This document shows positions 16,183 through 26,100 of a stretch of 64,000 nt of DNA, in pieces. The DNA is from Agathobaculum hominis. Lineage in GTDB: Bacteria > Bacillota > Clostridia > Oscillospirales > Butyricicoccaceae. The stretch covers positions 186,001 to 250,000 of the forward strand of contig NZ_JACOPK010000005.1 of the NCBI RefSeq assembly GCF_014288055.1, given 5' to 3'. Below the pieces are notes generated by a model, which saw only the letters and a list, made by a program, of their open reading frames with translations, was not told the DNA's origin and made no database searches. How positions within the stretch are numbered: the stretch's first letter is position 1; every line of letters begins with the position of its first letter. Both the position numbers and the translations under genes were made by a program.

Positions 16183-17439
16183 TTACAGATGCTTCGACAG
16201 AAGCTCCCGATATTCGTCCTCTGCTCCCGGATTGCCGACAACGGCAAGCGACGCCTGCGCCGGGTCGAAGATCCGCCGCGCCAGCTCAAGAATATCATCC
16301 CGCGTTACGCTGTCGTAGCCGGCGAGCACATCCTCGATCCTCGAGACCTCGCCGCGGATCAGCTCGCTGCGGCCGATGGTCATCATGCGCGTACCCGTGC
16401 TCTCGAGACCCATGAGCAGCGTGGTCTTGGCCTGCTCGCGGGTACGGGAGATCTCGTCCTGCGCCGGGCCGTCTTCACAGAACTGATGCAGCTCCTGCAA
16501 AATGCGCTCGAGCGCGCGGCGCTCGGTCTCCTCGCCGAGACCGGTGTAGATCGACATCAGACCTGTGTCCTGATGCGGCGTGGTGAATGTGTAGATCGAG
16601 TAGCACAGACCGCTCCGCTCGCGGATGCTCTGAAACAGGCGCGACGACATGCCGCCGCCGAGGATGTTGCACAGCAGGTTCATCGTGAAGCGGTCCTCCG
16701 ACAGCGCGGACACGCCGGGGAAGGACAGGCACAGGTGGTTCTGCTCGATCTCCTTGCTGCGGAGCACGAGCGAGGGCTTGTATACCGCCGGGGTGGTCTG
16801 GTTGCGGCCCGAGCCGGTCATGACCGAGAACAGGTCTGCGATATAGTCAAGATCCTCGTCCGTGAAATGGCCGGAGACCGCGATGACCGTGTCCTCCGGG
16901 CGGTAATACTCGTGCATGTATTTGTGCATGATCTCGGTCGTGATGGGCGCGAGCGTCTCCTCCGTGCCGAGGATGGGGCGGCCGAGCGAAGAGCCGTCAT
17001 AGCACTTTTCGAACAGCTTGTCGATGGCGACGTCCTCGGGGGAGTCCTCATACATATCGATCTCCTCGAGCACAACGCCGCGCTCGAGCTCGATGTCCTC
17101 CTGCGCGAAGCGCGACTCGAGGAACATATCCGCGAGCAGGGCAATGCCGGTCTGGAGACGGCTGTCGAGCACCTTCATATAGTAGCAGGTGCATTCCTTG
17201 TCGGTGAAGGCGTTGGCCTGACCGCCGAGCGCGTCAATAGCGATGGCGATATGACGTGCGGAGCGCTTTTCCGTGCCCTTGAAGATCATGTGCTCGATGA
17301 AGTGCGAAATGCCGTTCAGCTCCGCCGGTTCATAGCGGCTGCCGTTGCCGACCCAGATGCCGACCGATACCGTGCGCACATTGTCCAGACGCTCAGAGAT
17401 GATGCGCACGCCGTTTGGGAGAACTCGTTTTACATACAT
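16183..17439 (-). CDS. M16 family zinc peptidase (YmxG-like)
   Basis: 418 residues. The inverted zinc motif HFIEH lies at residues 46-50 (His46, Glu49, His50), and the downstream EEIDMYEDSPEDV supplies the third ligand region, as in mitochondrial-processing-peptidase-like M16B proteins. Two M16 half-domains fill the length. In Bacillus and Clostridia the family is usually a single cytoplasmic protein beside pnp or dapG; that context is absent. The target is unknown. The gene ends against repeat copy B. Confidence 0.9.
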   Translation of the reverse strand: MYVKRVLPNGVRIISERLDNVRTVSVGIWVGNGSRYEPAELNGISHFIEHMIFKGTEKRSARHIAIAIDALGGQANAFTDKECTCYYMKVLDSRLQTGIALLADMFLESRFAQEDIELERGVVLEEIDMYEDSPEDVAIDKLFEKCYDGSSLGRPILGTEETLAPITTEIMHKYMHEYYRPEDTVIAVSGHFTDEDLDYIADLFSVMTGSGRNQTTPAVYKPSLVLRSKEIEQNHLCLSFPGVSALSEDRFTMNLLCNILGGGMSSRLFQSIRERSGLCYSIYTFTTPHQDTGLMSIYTGLGEETERRALERILQELHQFCEDGPAQDEISRTREQAKTTLLMGLESTGTRMMTIGRSELIRGEVSRIEDVLAGYDSVTRDDILELARRIFDPAQASLAVVGNPGAEDEYRELLSKHL

Positions 17440-17507
17440 AATATCCGCTCCTATATTTCTTTCTTCCTGTTTGTCCTGCGGGGGGGAGTGAGGCGGCGGC
17501 GCCGCCG

Positions 17508-17548
17508 AAAAAAGCAGGGGAGCATAACCGCGGTCATGCTCCCCTGCT
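17508..17548 (-). terminator. Terminator after the LCP gene
   Basis: GCAGGGGAGCAT pairs with ATGCTCCCCTGC around a 9-base loop; on the minus strand it is followed by TTTTTTCGG. Confidence 0.88.
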
Positions 17549-17563
17549 GCGATTATTTACTTG

Positions 17564-18748
17564 TTAATAATACACCCGATTGCCGTTTTCGTCCAGATAG
17601 TATCTGTCTCCGTCCGAGTCATAATAATCGCCGGTGGAGGCGTCGTAGCTGCCGCCCTCCTCGACGAGCGACTCGGGGTCGACCGTCTCGGTCTTATGGC
17701 TGCCGGCGGCCGGAGAAGAAGTGCCGGTCGTGCTGTCGGCGGGGTCATCGCTGTCCGTGCTGCCGTCGCTGCCGGAGGGAGCGGCTGTGCCGGGCGTTAC
17801 ATCGTTGTAGATGTACTCGTGCAGCTCGTCGGCCACGACGTCCACGTCGTACATGATGTACTCGTTGGACGAGCCGTAATACTTCCATTCGCCGTCGAGC
17901 GGAAAACGGACATGCTCCACAGCGGGGACGCCGTTTTTGACCGCGCCGACGATCAGGGGCGCAACGTCCGCCGGAGCGAGCGAGGTCGTGACGTAGGGCA
18001 TGAGCCGGTTCATGATGCCGAGCAGGCCGTTTACGTCCATCGAGCTGATCTTCGCGAACATGGCGTTCAGCACGACGCTCTGGCGCTCGACGCGGCTCCA
18101 GTCGTCGCCGGTGTTGCCCTTGCGGATGCGGCCGTAGCACAGCGCCTGCACGCCGTCCAGCGTTTGCAGGCCGGTCTTTTCGACAGGGGAGAATTCCTTG
18201 CCCTGCTCGAGGCCGTAGTCGCGGATGACGCGGTTGAGCTCGGTCAGCTCATCCTCGGAGGCAACGTTGATCTCGATGCCGTCCAGCGCGTCCACGATCT
18301 CGACGACCTGCTCGAAGTTCACGGCGATATAGTCCTTGATGTCCGTGCCGAAGTTCTCGTTGATCGTGCGGATGGCGAGGCTCGGGCCGCCGCGGAAATA
18401 GGCTGCGTTGAGCTTGTCCTCTCCCACGCCGTCGATCTCGACGAGCGAGTCGCGCATCAGGCTGGACAGCTTGATCTTGCCGCGCGTGTTGTCGATCGTG
18501 ACGATCATCATGCAGTCCGAATGGCTTTTTTCGTCCCCCGGACGGGTGTCCAGACCGAACAGGGCGATATTCGTGATGTTTTCGTCCGCCTGAATGCCGG
18601 CCGAGAGATCCTCGCCGGAGAGCGAGGAGTCATAGTGATAGCCGAAGACAGCGCGGTATCCGTACAGACCGATCGAGCCGGCCGTCGCGAGGATGACGAC
18701 GACGGTCAGCAGACGGACGAGAATGCGACGGAAGCGTTTGAAAGACAT
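17564..18748 (-). CDS. LytR-CpsA-Psr family glycopolymer transferase
   Basis: 394 residues. Basic residues 1-12 and a helix at about 11-32 give a type II membrane anchor. The extracellular LCP domain follows (NITNIALFGLDTR near 58, SDCMMIVTIDN, SLMRDSLVEI, NAAYFRGGP, YGRIRKGNTGDDWSRVERQ near the end of the domain) with the arginines and aspartates that hold the polyprenyl-phosphate substrate. Family members attach teichoic acid-like polymers to peptidoglycan. The last 70 residues are rich in Ser, Thr, Asp and Gly and probably disordered. It starts 12 bases after pyruvate kinase and probably shares its transcript. Confidence 0.92.
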   Translation of the reverse strand: MSFKRFRRILVRLLTVVVILATAGSIGLYGYRAVFGYHYDSSLSGEDLSAGIQADENITNIALFGLDTRPGDEKSHSDCMMIVTIDNTRGKIKLSSLMRDSLVEIDGVGEDKLNAAYFRGGPSLAIRTINENFGTDIKDYIAVNFEQVVEIVDALDGIEINVASEDELTELNRVIRDYGLEQGKEFSPVEKTGLQTLDGVQALCYGRIRKGNTGDDWSRVERQSVVLNAMFAKISSMDVNGLLGIMNRLMPYVTTSLAPADVAPLIVGAVKNGVPAVEHVRFPLDGEWKYYGSSNEYIMYDVDVVADELHEYIYNDVTPGTAAPSGSDGSTDSDDPADSTTGTSSPAAGSHKTETVDPESLVEEGGSYDASTGDYYDSDGDRYYLDENGNRVYY

Positions 18749-18760
18749 AAGCGACCTTCT

Positions 18761-20224
18761 TTAGTCCTGAACGAACGGTGCAAAGGACAGCTCGGTGAGC
18801 TGGTGAACGCGCAGGGTGTTGGTGTAGTTGACATGGCCGACCGGCATGCCTGCGGTGATGGTGATGATGTCGCCGACGCGCAGGTCGAGGGTCTGGATGG
18901 CAGCCTGCTCAGACAGGCTGTACAGCTCGGTGCCGGAGGACGGGCGCTTTGCGACCAGAACCGGCTTTACGCCCCAGGACATGGACAGACGGTTGAAGGT
19001 CTGCTCGCACGGGGTAGCCGCGACGATGAGCGTGCCCGGGCGGTAGGTGGATACGGCGCGCGCGGTCGAGCCGGACTCGGTGAAGGCAACGATGCACTTC
19101 GCGCCGAGGTCAGCGGAGGTCGAGCAGGTCGCGTGGGAGATGGCGAGGGTCTTCATGTCGCCGGAAACGTGCATGTTCTGGAACTCCAGACGGGTGACGC
19201 GGCGGCGGTCATAGTGGATGGTGCGCTCGGCGTTCTCGGCGATGCGGCTCATGGTGGAGACGGTCTCTACCGGGTACTTGCCGACCGAGGTCTCGCCGGA
19301 CAGCATGATCGCGGAGGTGCCGTCGTAGACTGCGTTCGCGACGTCGGAAACCTCTGCGCGGGTCGGGCGCGGGTTCTTCGCCATGCTCTCGAGCATCTGG
19401 GTCGCGGTGACGACGCGCTTGCCGCGGGAGATGCAGGTCTTGATGATGTTCTTCTGGATCTCCGGCAGCTCCTCGAACGGAACCTCAACGCCCAGGTCGC
19501 CGCGGGCGACCATGACGCCGTTCGCCTCGTCGAGGATCTCCTGGATGTTGTTTACGCCTTCCATGTTCTCGATCTTGCAGATGATCTCGACGTCTTCCTT
19601 GCCGTGCGCCTTGAGGATGGCCTTGATGTCGCGGACGTCCTGTGCGCAGCGAGTGAAGGAAGCGGCGATGAAGTCGATGTCCTGCGTCAGACCGAACTCG
19701 ATGTCCTCGCGGTCCTTGTCGGAGATAAACTTCATGTTGAGCTTGATGCCCGGAACATTGATGGACTTGCGGTTGGAGAGCGGGCCGCCGTTGAGCGCCT
19801 TGCAGACGATGTCGGTGCCGTCGACGATCTTGAGCACCTCGAACGCGACCAGACCGTCATCGATGAGGATGCGGGTACCCGGCTGAACGTCGTTCGGCAG
19901 ACCTTCGTAGGTGATGGAGACGATAGTGTTGTCGCCCTCGATGTCGCGGGTGGTCAGGGTGAACTCCTGGCCCTCGACGATCTCGATCTTGCCGTCCTTG
20001 TAGGTCTTGGTGCGGATCTCCGGGCCCTTGGTGTCGAGCATGATGCCGACCGGCATGCCGAGCTCCTTGCGGGCAGCCTTTACCGCGTCCATGCGCGCCT
20101 TGTGCTCCTCGTGGGAGCCGTGGCTGAAGTTCATACGGGCAACGTTCATGCCCGCCTTGATCATTTCGGGCAGGATACCGTCGGTCGCAGGACCGAGGGT
20201 GCAGATAATTTTAGTTTTGCGCAT
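18761..20224 (-). CDS. pyk: Pyruvate kinase
   Basis: 487 residues, normal length for a form without the extra C-terminal domain. It makes pyruvate and ATP from phosphoenolpyruvate at the end of glycolysis. Motifs: TKIICTLGPA at the N terminus, NFSHGSHEEH, LDTKGPEIRT, MVARGDLGVEV and TATQMLESM. GAGAGGAATATGACTG lies before the start. A TATAAT -10 is seen upstream at 20272-20277 on the minus strand without a good -35. Confidence 0.97.
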   Translation of the reverse strand: MRKTKIICTLGPATDGILPEMIKAGMNVARMNFSHGSHEEHKARMDAVKAARKELGMPVGIMLDTKGPEIRTKTYKDGKIEIVEGQEFTLTTRDIEGDNTIVSITYEGLPNDVQPGTRILIDDGLVAFEVLKIVDGTDIVCKALNGGPLSNRKSINVPGIKLNMKFISDKDREDIEFGLTQDIDFIAASFTRCAQDVRDIKAILKAHGKEDVEIICKIENMEGVNNIQEILDEANGVMVARGDLGVEVPFEELPEIQKNIIKTCISRGKRVVTATQMLESMAKNPRPTRAEVSDVANAVYDGTSAIMLSGETSVGKYPVETVSTMSRIAENAERTIHYDRRRVTRLEFQNMHVSGDMKTLAISHATCSTSADLGAKCIVAFTESGSTARAVSTYRPGTLIVAATPCEQTFNRLSMSWGVKPVLVAKRPSSGTELYSLSEQAAIQTLDLRVGDIITITAGMPVGHVNYTNTLRVHQLTELSFAPFVQD

Positions 20225-20465
20225 CAGTCATATTCCTCTCTGTATCAGATAACTAACGAAACGTGTATAACATTATATCAGACCTATTTTAGCACTTTTC
20301 GTGCGGTTTGGCAATCGTCCGCGAAAACGGCGGATTGTTTTCGTGCTTTTCGACAAAAAAGCAAATGCTGCGTGTCGGCGGATTGGGCAAGACCGCATAA
20401 TCTCCTGCAGAAAAAGGTAAAAATGCACGGTCTCCGTCCCCTGCGCCGCGGCGGCGGCTTCGCTC

Positions 20466-20494
20466 TTGTATTTTACCCGCCCTTACGATATAAT
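20466..20494 (+). promoter_or_regulatory. Promoter of the nucleotidyltransferase gene
   Basis: TTGTAT (20466-20471), 17-base spacer, TATAAT (20489-20494). Confidence 0.75.
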
Positions 20495-20565
20495 AAAAGT
20501 ATCTAGGCGAAATACAGCACAGCGGCGGACGACACGAAAACGCCGCTTTGAAAGGAAGAAAACAT

Positions 20566-21486
20566 ATGAATAAACCGGTTCTGGTCATTATGGCGGCAGG
20601 TATGGGCTCGCGCTACGGCGGCCTCAAGCAGATCGACCCCATCGGTCCGAACGGTCAGATCATTCTGGATTACTCGGTCTACGACGCCCACCGCGCAGGC
20701 TTCGAGCGCGTGGTGTTCATCATCCGCCCCGAGCTGCACGAGGCGTTCGAGCAGGCCATCGGCGCGAAGGCGCGCCGCTTCATGCAGGTCGACTACGCCT
20801 ACCAGACGCTCGACCGTCTGCCGGAGGGCCTGAAGGCGCCCGAGGGACGCGAAAAGCCGCTCGGCACCGCGCACGCGGTCTGGTGCGCGAAGGAGCTGAC
20901 CGAGGGATGCCCGATCGCGGTCATCAACGCGGACGATTTCTACGGCGCGGACGCCTTCCGCAAGATGTACGACTATCTGTCGCAGGCGGAGGACGACGAC
21001 AGGTTCCGCTACTGCATGGTCGGCTATCAGGTCGAGAACACCCTCACCGAGAACGGCACGGTCTCGCGCGGCGTGTGCACCGAGGACGAGCACGGCCTGC
21101 TCGCGCACATCATCGAGCGCACTTCCATCCACCGCGACGCGGACGGCGTCATCCGCTATGATGCGGACGGCGACGCGCCGGCCGGCGAGATCGCGCCGGG
21201 TACGCCGGTCTCGCTCAATCTCTGGGGCTTCACCCCGTCCTTTCTGCCCTCGCTCGACGAGGGCCTGCGCACGTTCTTCGCGGAAAAGCTGCCGGAAAAT
21301 CCGATGAAGGGCGAATATTACCTGCCGTTCGCGGTCGACGCGCTCATCAAGGCAGGAAAGGCGACCGCAAAGGTCCTCAAGACCTCCGCGCGCTGGTACG
21401 GCGTGACCTACCGCGAGGACAAGCCGGTCATCACGGCGGCGGTTTCGCAGATGACGGCGGACGGCGAGTACCCGGAAGACCTGTAA
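20566..21486 (+). CDS. Sugar-phosphate nucleotidyltransferase family protein
   Basis: 306 residues from ATG 20566, with AAAGGAAG upstream. The N terminus LVIMAAGMGSRYGGLKQIDPIG is the nucleotide-binding loop of NTP-transferase enzymes; later blocks INADDFYGADAF and VSLNLWGFTPSFL fit the sugar-binding part. Such enzymes make NDP-sugars from a sugar phosphate and NTP. Which sugar is used cannot be read from the sequence. The next gene starts 13 bases on, so the two are likely cotranscribed. Confidence 0.8.
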   Translation: MNKPVLVIMAAGMGSRYGGLKQIDPIGPNGQIILDYSVYDAHRAGFERVVFIIRPELHEAFEQAIGAKARRFMQVDYAYQTLDRLPEGLKAPEGREKPLGTAHAVWCAKELTEGCPIAVINADDFYGADAFRKMYDYLSQAEDDDRFRYCMVGYQVENTLTENGTVSRGVCTEDEHGLLAHIIERTSIHRDADGVIRYDADGDAPAGEIAPGTPVSLNLWGFTPSFLPSLDEGLRTFFAEKLPENPMKGEYYLPFAVDALIKAGKATAKVLKTSARWYGVTYREDKPVITAAVSQMTADGEYPEDL

Positions 21487-21499
21487 AAAGGAGAGCGGC

Positions 21500-22009
21500 A
21501 TGGATTTTTCGACTGAATTTGTCGCGCTGCGCGACCGGCTGCTCGAGACACAGGACAAGGCGTTCCGCACGCAGACCAATGTCGAGGTCGCGGGCCGCAT
21601 GGCGGCGCTCTGCTCCTCGTTCACCATCAAGAGCGAGCGCAAGATCCTCGGTCTGATGCCGACGGGCGGCGTCGGCCACGCGCACGAATACCGCCTGCTG
21701 TTCGCCGTGCCGAAGCTCGGCGCGGACGAGCTTGCGGACTGGTGGGCGTATGCGGAAAAGGCATTCGAAACGCTCGTTGAGCCGGATGAAAACCACGATT
21801 TCTCCATCGTTTCGGTCATCCTCGCCGCCGGCGAGCTGGAAAAGGACGTGCCGAAGCGGCTGAAAAAGCTCGCGCATGAGCAGCAGTTCGAGGGCGGAAA
21901 GCACGGCTGGGGCTCGGTGCGCATGGCGTGCGTCGACCTCGAGGCGCATAAGCTCTGCGTGAGCCGCATGGGAGACTCGTTGAAAAATATCATGAAAGCT
22001 GCGCTTTGA
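21500..22009 (+). CDS. Conserved hypothetical protein
   Basis: 169 residues with AAAGGAG 8 bases before ATG 21500. It has no signal peptide or membrane helix, so it is probably cytoplasmic. The middle contains GLMPTGGVGHAHEYRLLFAVPKL (read as two parts, GLMPTGGVGHAHEYR and LLFAVPKL) and the C terminus KHGWGSVRMACVDL. I do not recognise the family. Tight spacing after the nucleotidyltransferase suggests a shared role. Confidence 0.7.
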   Translation: MDFSTEFVALRDRLLETQDKAFRTQTNVEVAGRMAALCSSFTIKSERKILGLMPTGGVGHAHEYRLLFAVPKLGADELADWWAYAEKAFETLVEPDENHDFSIVSVILAAGELEKDVPKRLKKLAHEQQFEGGKHGWGSVRMACVDLEAHKLCVSRMGDSLKNIMKAAL

Positions 22010-22022
22010 GAGCGGAAAACTC

Positions 22023-22051
22023 TTGAAATACAGCGCGAAATATGATATAGT
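22023..22051 (+). promoter_or_regulatory. Promoter of secG
   Basis: TTGAAA (22023-22028), 17-base spacer, TATAGT (22046-22051). Confidence 0.75.
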
Positions 22052-22120
22052 ATCATGTACGCAATCTGACGCGGACGCTGTTCCGCGGTAAAAGAAAAAT
22101 GTAATGGAGGAAAAAAACAC

Positions 22121-22357
22121 ATGACTACCGCACAGATCGCTCTTTCTGTCATCATGATCATCGCAAGCCTGTTCCTGATCGTTGTCGTTCTGCTTCAGGA
22201 GGGCGCGCAGCAGGGCCTCGGCGCCATCGAGGGCGGCGCAGACACCTTCTTCGGCAAGGGCAAGGCTTCCGCTTCTGACCGCATTTTTGCTCGTCTGACC
22301 TCGATCGTCGGCGTGATCTTCGTCATCGCAGCGATCGTTCTCAACATCGTTCACTAA
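22121..22357 (+). CDS. secG: Preprotein translocase subunit SecG
   Basis: 78 residues, typical length. Two hydrophobic helices, about 5-24 and 56-76, are joined by the loop LLQEGAQQGLGAIEGGADTF, which is the family signature. SecG is the small non-essential part of the SecYEG channel. GGAGGAAAAAAACAC precedes the start. Many clostridial genomes place secG before rnr and smpB; here a small membrane protein follows and then a terminator. Confidence 0.95.
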   Translation: MTTAQIALSVIMIIASLFLIVVVLLQEGAQQGLGAIEGGADTFFGKGKASASDRIFARLTSIVGVIFVIAAIVLNIVH

Positions 22358-22358
22358 A

Positions 22359-22589
22359 ATGCCGGCGCAGACCATTCAGCGTCTGCTGCTCTTTCTGTTC
22401 GTCGCATTTGCCGCGCTGACTGCCTTCCAGCAGCTGCGCTACGGCATGATCTGCGGCCGCAGTGAGCAGGAGGACCGGCAGGATGACCCCAAGGCGAAGG
22501 CCTGCCACGCGCAGGCGATGCTGTACGCCGTGCTCGCGGCGGTCAGCCTGATCGCCAACATCATCGTCGGCGCACTGACGCGCGGATAA
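22359..22589 (+). CDS. Small hypothetical membrane protein
   Basis: 76 residues starting one base after the secG stop, so translation is probably coupled. Two helices are predicted (about 8-24 and 52-72), joined by a charged stretch SEQEDRQDDPKAKACHAQ. I do not recognise the family. It shares the secG transcript and ends at a strong terminator. Confidence 0.7.
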   Translation: MPAQTIQRLLLFLFVAFAALTAFQQLRYGMICGRSEQEDRQDDPKAKACHAQAMLYAVLAAVSLIANIIVGALTRG

Positions 22590-22602
22590 CACAGAGGAAA
22601 AA

Positions 22603-22636
22603 GAGGATGCAGTTTCAAGCTGCATCCTCTTTTTTT
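22603..22636 (+). terminator. Terminator of the secG transcript
   Basis: GAGGATGCAG pairs with CTGCATCCTC around TTTCAAG, then TTTTTTTC. Confidence 0.92.
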
Positions 22637-23010
22637 CAGCTGTCGAAAGGTTCCGTTTTTTTTTCAGACGCCCGCGCTGCCGTATCAGCATTATGAAAAC
22701 GGACTTTATCGACCGGCCGGAGAAGAATTTCCGTTCCGCTTGACCGTTTGAGGTCAATTTTTCCGGTATCCGCGCTATGGGTGAGGGGACTTTTCCTCTC
22801 GGCATGGCAGACAGAGCGATGCGTCTGACGGAGCGGGAACAGGATGCGGCGGCCGGTCAGGTGAGAGTTCGTTCTGTCAGACACAGGGAAAACTGCGATC
22901 TGACCCGACAGGTCTTTTCGTGCTGCCCGCCGTTTTTTCCTGCCGGGAAATCGGGATTTCCGGCCGGGAAATGGCGGTTTGCCGCCCGGAAAGTACACAC
23001 AGAACAGGAC
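22637..23010. other. Gene-free stretch before carB 3' end
   Basis: No supported gene. It holds several short palindromes, for example GGAAATCGGGATTTCC near 22946 and CGGCCGGGAAATGGCG, and passes into a pentamer repeat. A 124-codon frame here has repeat-like sequence and no ribosome site. Confidence 0.5.
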
Positions 23011-23075
23011 AGCAGAGTACAGCACAGTACAGTAGAGTACAGCACAGCAGAGTACAGCAGAGTACAGCAGAACAG
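23011..23075. repeat. Pentamer tandem repeat (AGTAC/AGCAG)
   Basis: Thirteen consecutive 5-base units of the form AG(T/C)A(C/G) with AACAG last; pairs often form the 10-base unit AGTACAGCAG. It lies between the secG terminator and the carB terminator. Variable-number repeats of this kind can slip. Confidence 0.85.
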
Positions 23076-23110
23076 AAAAAGTCCGCCATTCCCCGAAGGG
23101 AACAGCGGAC
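23075..23110 (-). terminator. Terminator after carB
   Basis: On the minus strand GTCCGCTGTTCCC pairs with GGGAATGGCGGAC around TTCG, then TTTTTCTG. Confidence 0.85.
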
Positions 23111-23137
23111 CTGGTTTCTGGTTTGTGGATGCTGCGG

Positions 23138-26100
23138 TCAGATCGAGTTGATGTCGATCATTTCGCAGTTTTCGATCTTGATGTCGCCCTCGAGGCAGCG
23201 CAGCAGTGCGGAAACAGTATCCATCGAGGTCAGGCACGGGATCGCGCGCTCGACCGCAGTGCGGCGGATATGCACCGAGCCAAGCTCCGGATGACGGCCC
23301 TTGACCGAGGTGGCGATGACGTAGTCGATCTTGCCGGACTCGATCAGGTCGATGATGTTCGGGGACGGCTCGTCTACGTTGCGGATGGCGTTGGTCGCGA
23401 CCATGTGGCGGTTGAGCACGTTCGCGGTGCCGCTGGTGGCGTAGATGTCGAAGCCGAGTGCCTCGAAGCGCTCGCCGATGCGGATGGCCTCCTGCTTGTC
23501 CGAGTCGCGGACGGAAATCAGGACAGCGCCCTTCTTCTTCATCTGGAAGCCTGCGCCGGTCAGACCCTTGAGCAGCGCCTCGCGGAAGCTCTTGGCAACG
23601 CCGAGCACCTCGCCGGTGGACTTCATCTCAGGGCCAAGCTGGGTATCCAGATCACGCAGCTTCTGGAACGAGAATACCGGAACCTTGACCGCGTAGTGGT
23701 CGCTTTCCGGATGCAGGCCGGTGCCGCAGCCCATGTCGCGCAGCTTCTCGCCGAACATGCAGCGGGTCGCCAGATCGACCATCGGCACGCCTGTTACTTT
23801 GGAGATGTACGGAACGGTACGGGACGAACGCGGGTTTACCTCGATGACATAGATCTGGTCGTTGTACAGCACGAACTGAATGTTGACCAGACCGAGAACG
23901 GCGAGGTTCTTCGCGAGCGCCTCGGTGTAGCGCACGAGGGTGTCCTTGTGCTTCTTCTCGATGTTGATGGACGGGTAGATGGAGATGGAGTCGCCGGAAT
24001 GGACGCCTGCGCGCTCGAAATGCTCCATGATGCCCGGGATGAGGATGTCGTCACCGTCGCAGATGGCGTCGACCTCGATCTCGCGGCCCATCATGTACTT
24101 GTCGACCAGAACCGGGTTCTCGACCTTGTTGCGGGTGATAACCTGCATGAACTCGCGGACATCGGCTTCCTTGTACGCGATCTCCATGCCCTGACCGCCC
24201 AGAACGTAGGACGGACGGACGAGGACCGGGTAGCCGAGCTCGTCGGCGGCCTTGACGGCCTCCTCTTCGGTCATAACCGTGTGGCCCGCCGGACGCGGGA
24301 TGCCGCACTTCTCGAGGATGACGTCGAATTTCTCGCGGTCCTCGGCGGCGTCGATCGACCATGCCGGCGTGCCGAGGATCGGAACGCCCAGCTTCTCAAG
24401 GTGCGCCGCAAGGTTGATGGCGGTCTGGCCGCCGAACTGAACGATCGCGTAGTCCGGCTTCTCGGCCTCGACGACGCCGGTCACGTCCTCCGGGGTCAGC
24501 GGCTCGAAGTACAGACGGTCAGCGGTGTCGAAGTCGGTGGAGACGGTCTCCGGGTTGTTGTTGATGATGACGGTCTCGCAGCCGAGCTTCTGCAGCGCCC
24601 AGACCGCGTGAACCGAGCAGTAGTCGAACTCGATGCCCTGACCGATGCGGATCGGGCCGGAGCCGAGAACGAGGATCTTCTTCTTGCCGGACGGGGGAGC
24701 GACCTCGGTCTCCTCGTCATAGGTGGAGTAGTAGTACGGGGTCTCCGCCTCGAACTCCGCCGCGCAGGTATCTACCATCTTGTAGACCGGCAGACGCTTG
24801 ACATCGGAAATGTCCTTGCCGGAGAGCTGCTCGATGGTCTTGTCGAGGAAGCCCATCTTCTTGGCGCGGATGTACAGGTCGGAGTCGATCTTCTCGGCGG
24901 ACGCCAGCTCCTTCTCCATGTCGATGATGTTCTGGAACTTGTGCAGGAAGAATACGTCCATCGTGGTGATCTCGTGGATCTCGTCGATGGTCATGATGCC
25001 GCGGCGCAGCGCCTCGCAGATGTGGAACAGGCGCTGATCGTCTGTGCGGGCCACGCCCTTTTTGATCTCTGCATCCGACTGCTTCTGGATGCGCGGCGCG
25101 ATCATGCTGTCCAGCTTGATCTCACAGCCGCGAACGGCCTTCATCAGCGCGCCCTCGAAGGTGTTGTCGATGGCCATAACCTCACCGGTGGCCTTCATCT
25201 GGGTGCCGAGGGTGTTGTCCGCGTAAACGAACTTGTCGAACGGCCAGCGCGGGAACTTGACGACACAGTAGTCGAGGGTCGGCTCGAAGCAGGCCTTGGT
25301 CTTGCCGGTGACGGCGTTCGAGATCTCGTCCAGACCGTAGCCGACGGCGATCTTTGCCGTTACCTTTGCGATCGGGTAGCCGGTCGCCTTGGAAGCCAGT
25401 GCGGAGGAACGGGAAACACGCGGGTTTACCTCGATAACGGCGTACTCGAAGGATTCCGGGTTGAGCGCGTACTGCACGTTGCAGCCGCCCTCGATGCCCA
25501 GCTCGGTGATGATGTTGAGCGCGGAGGTGCGGAGCATCTGGTACTCCTTGTCGCACAGGGTCTGGCTCGGCGCGACGACGACCGAGTCGCCGGTATGTAC
25601 GCCGACCGGGTCAACGTTCTCCATGTTACAGATTGTGATGGCGTTGCCCTTGTGGTCGCGCATGACCTCGTACTCGATTTCCTTCCAGCCGGCGATGCAC
25701 TTCTCGACAAGGATCTCGTCCACACGCGAGTACATGATGCCGGAGGCCGCGATCTCGCGCAGCTGCTCCCAGGTGTAGGCGATGCCGCCGCCGGTGCCGC
25801 CGAGCGTGTACGCCGGACGGATGATGACCGGCAGACCGATCTCGCGGGTGAAATCGACCGCGTCCTCAACCGTGTGAACGACCTTGGAGGCGATGATCGG
25901 CTCGCCGATCTTCTCCATGGTGTCCTTGAACATCTGGCGGTCCTCCGCCTTGGCGATGGTGGTCGGGTTTGCACCGAGCAGCTTGACGCCCATCTTCTCG
26001 AGGAAGCCGTTCTCGCACAGCTCCATGGCGAGGTTCAGACCGGTCTGGCCGCCGAGGTTGGGCAGCAGGGAGTCCGGGTGCTCCTTCTTGATGATCTCCT

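Noticed and set aside
17561..20506. A 981-codon open frame on the plus strand opposite the LCP and pyruvate kinase genes
   Set aside because: It is the antisense shadow of two well-recognised genes in GC-rich DNA; its product is low-complexity (Arg, Asp, Val, Leu-rich) without motifs.
23011..23075. CRISPR array
   Set aside because: Units are 5 bases without spacers; no cas genes in the window.
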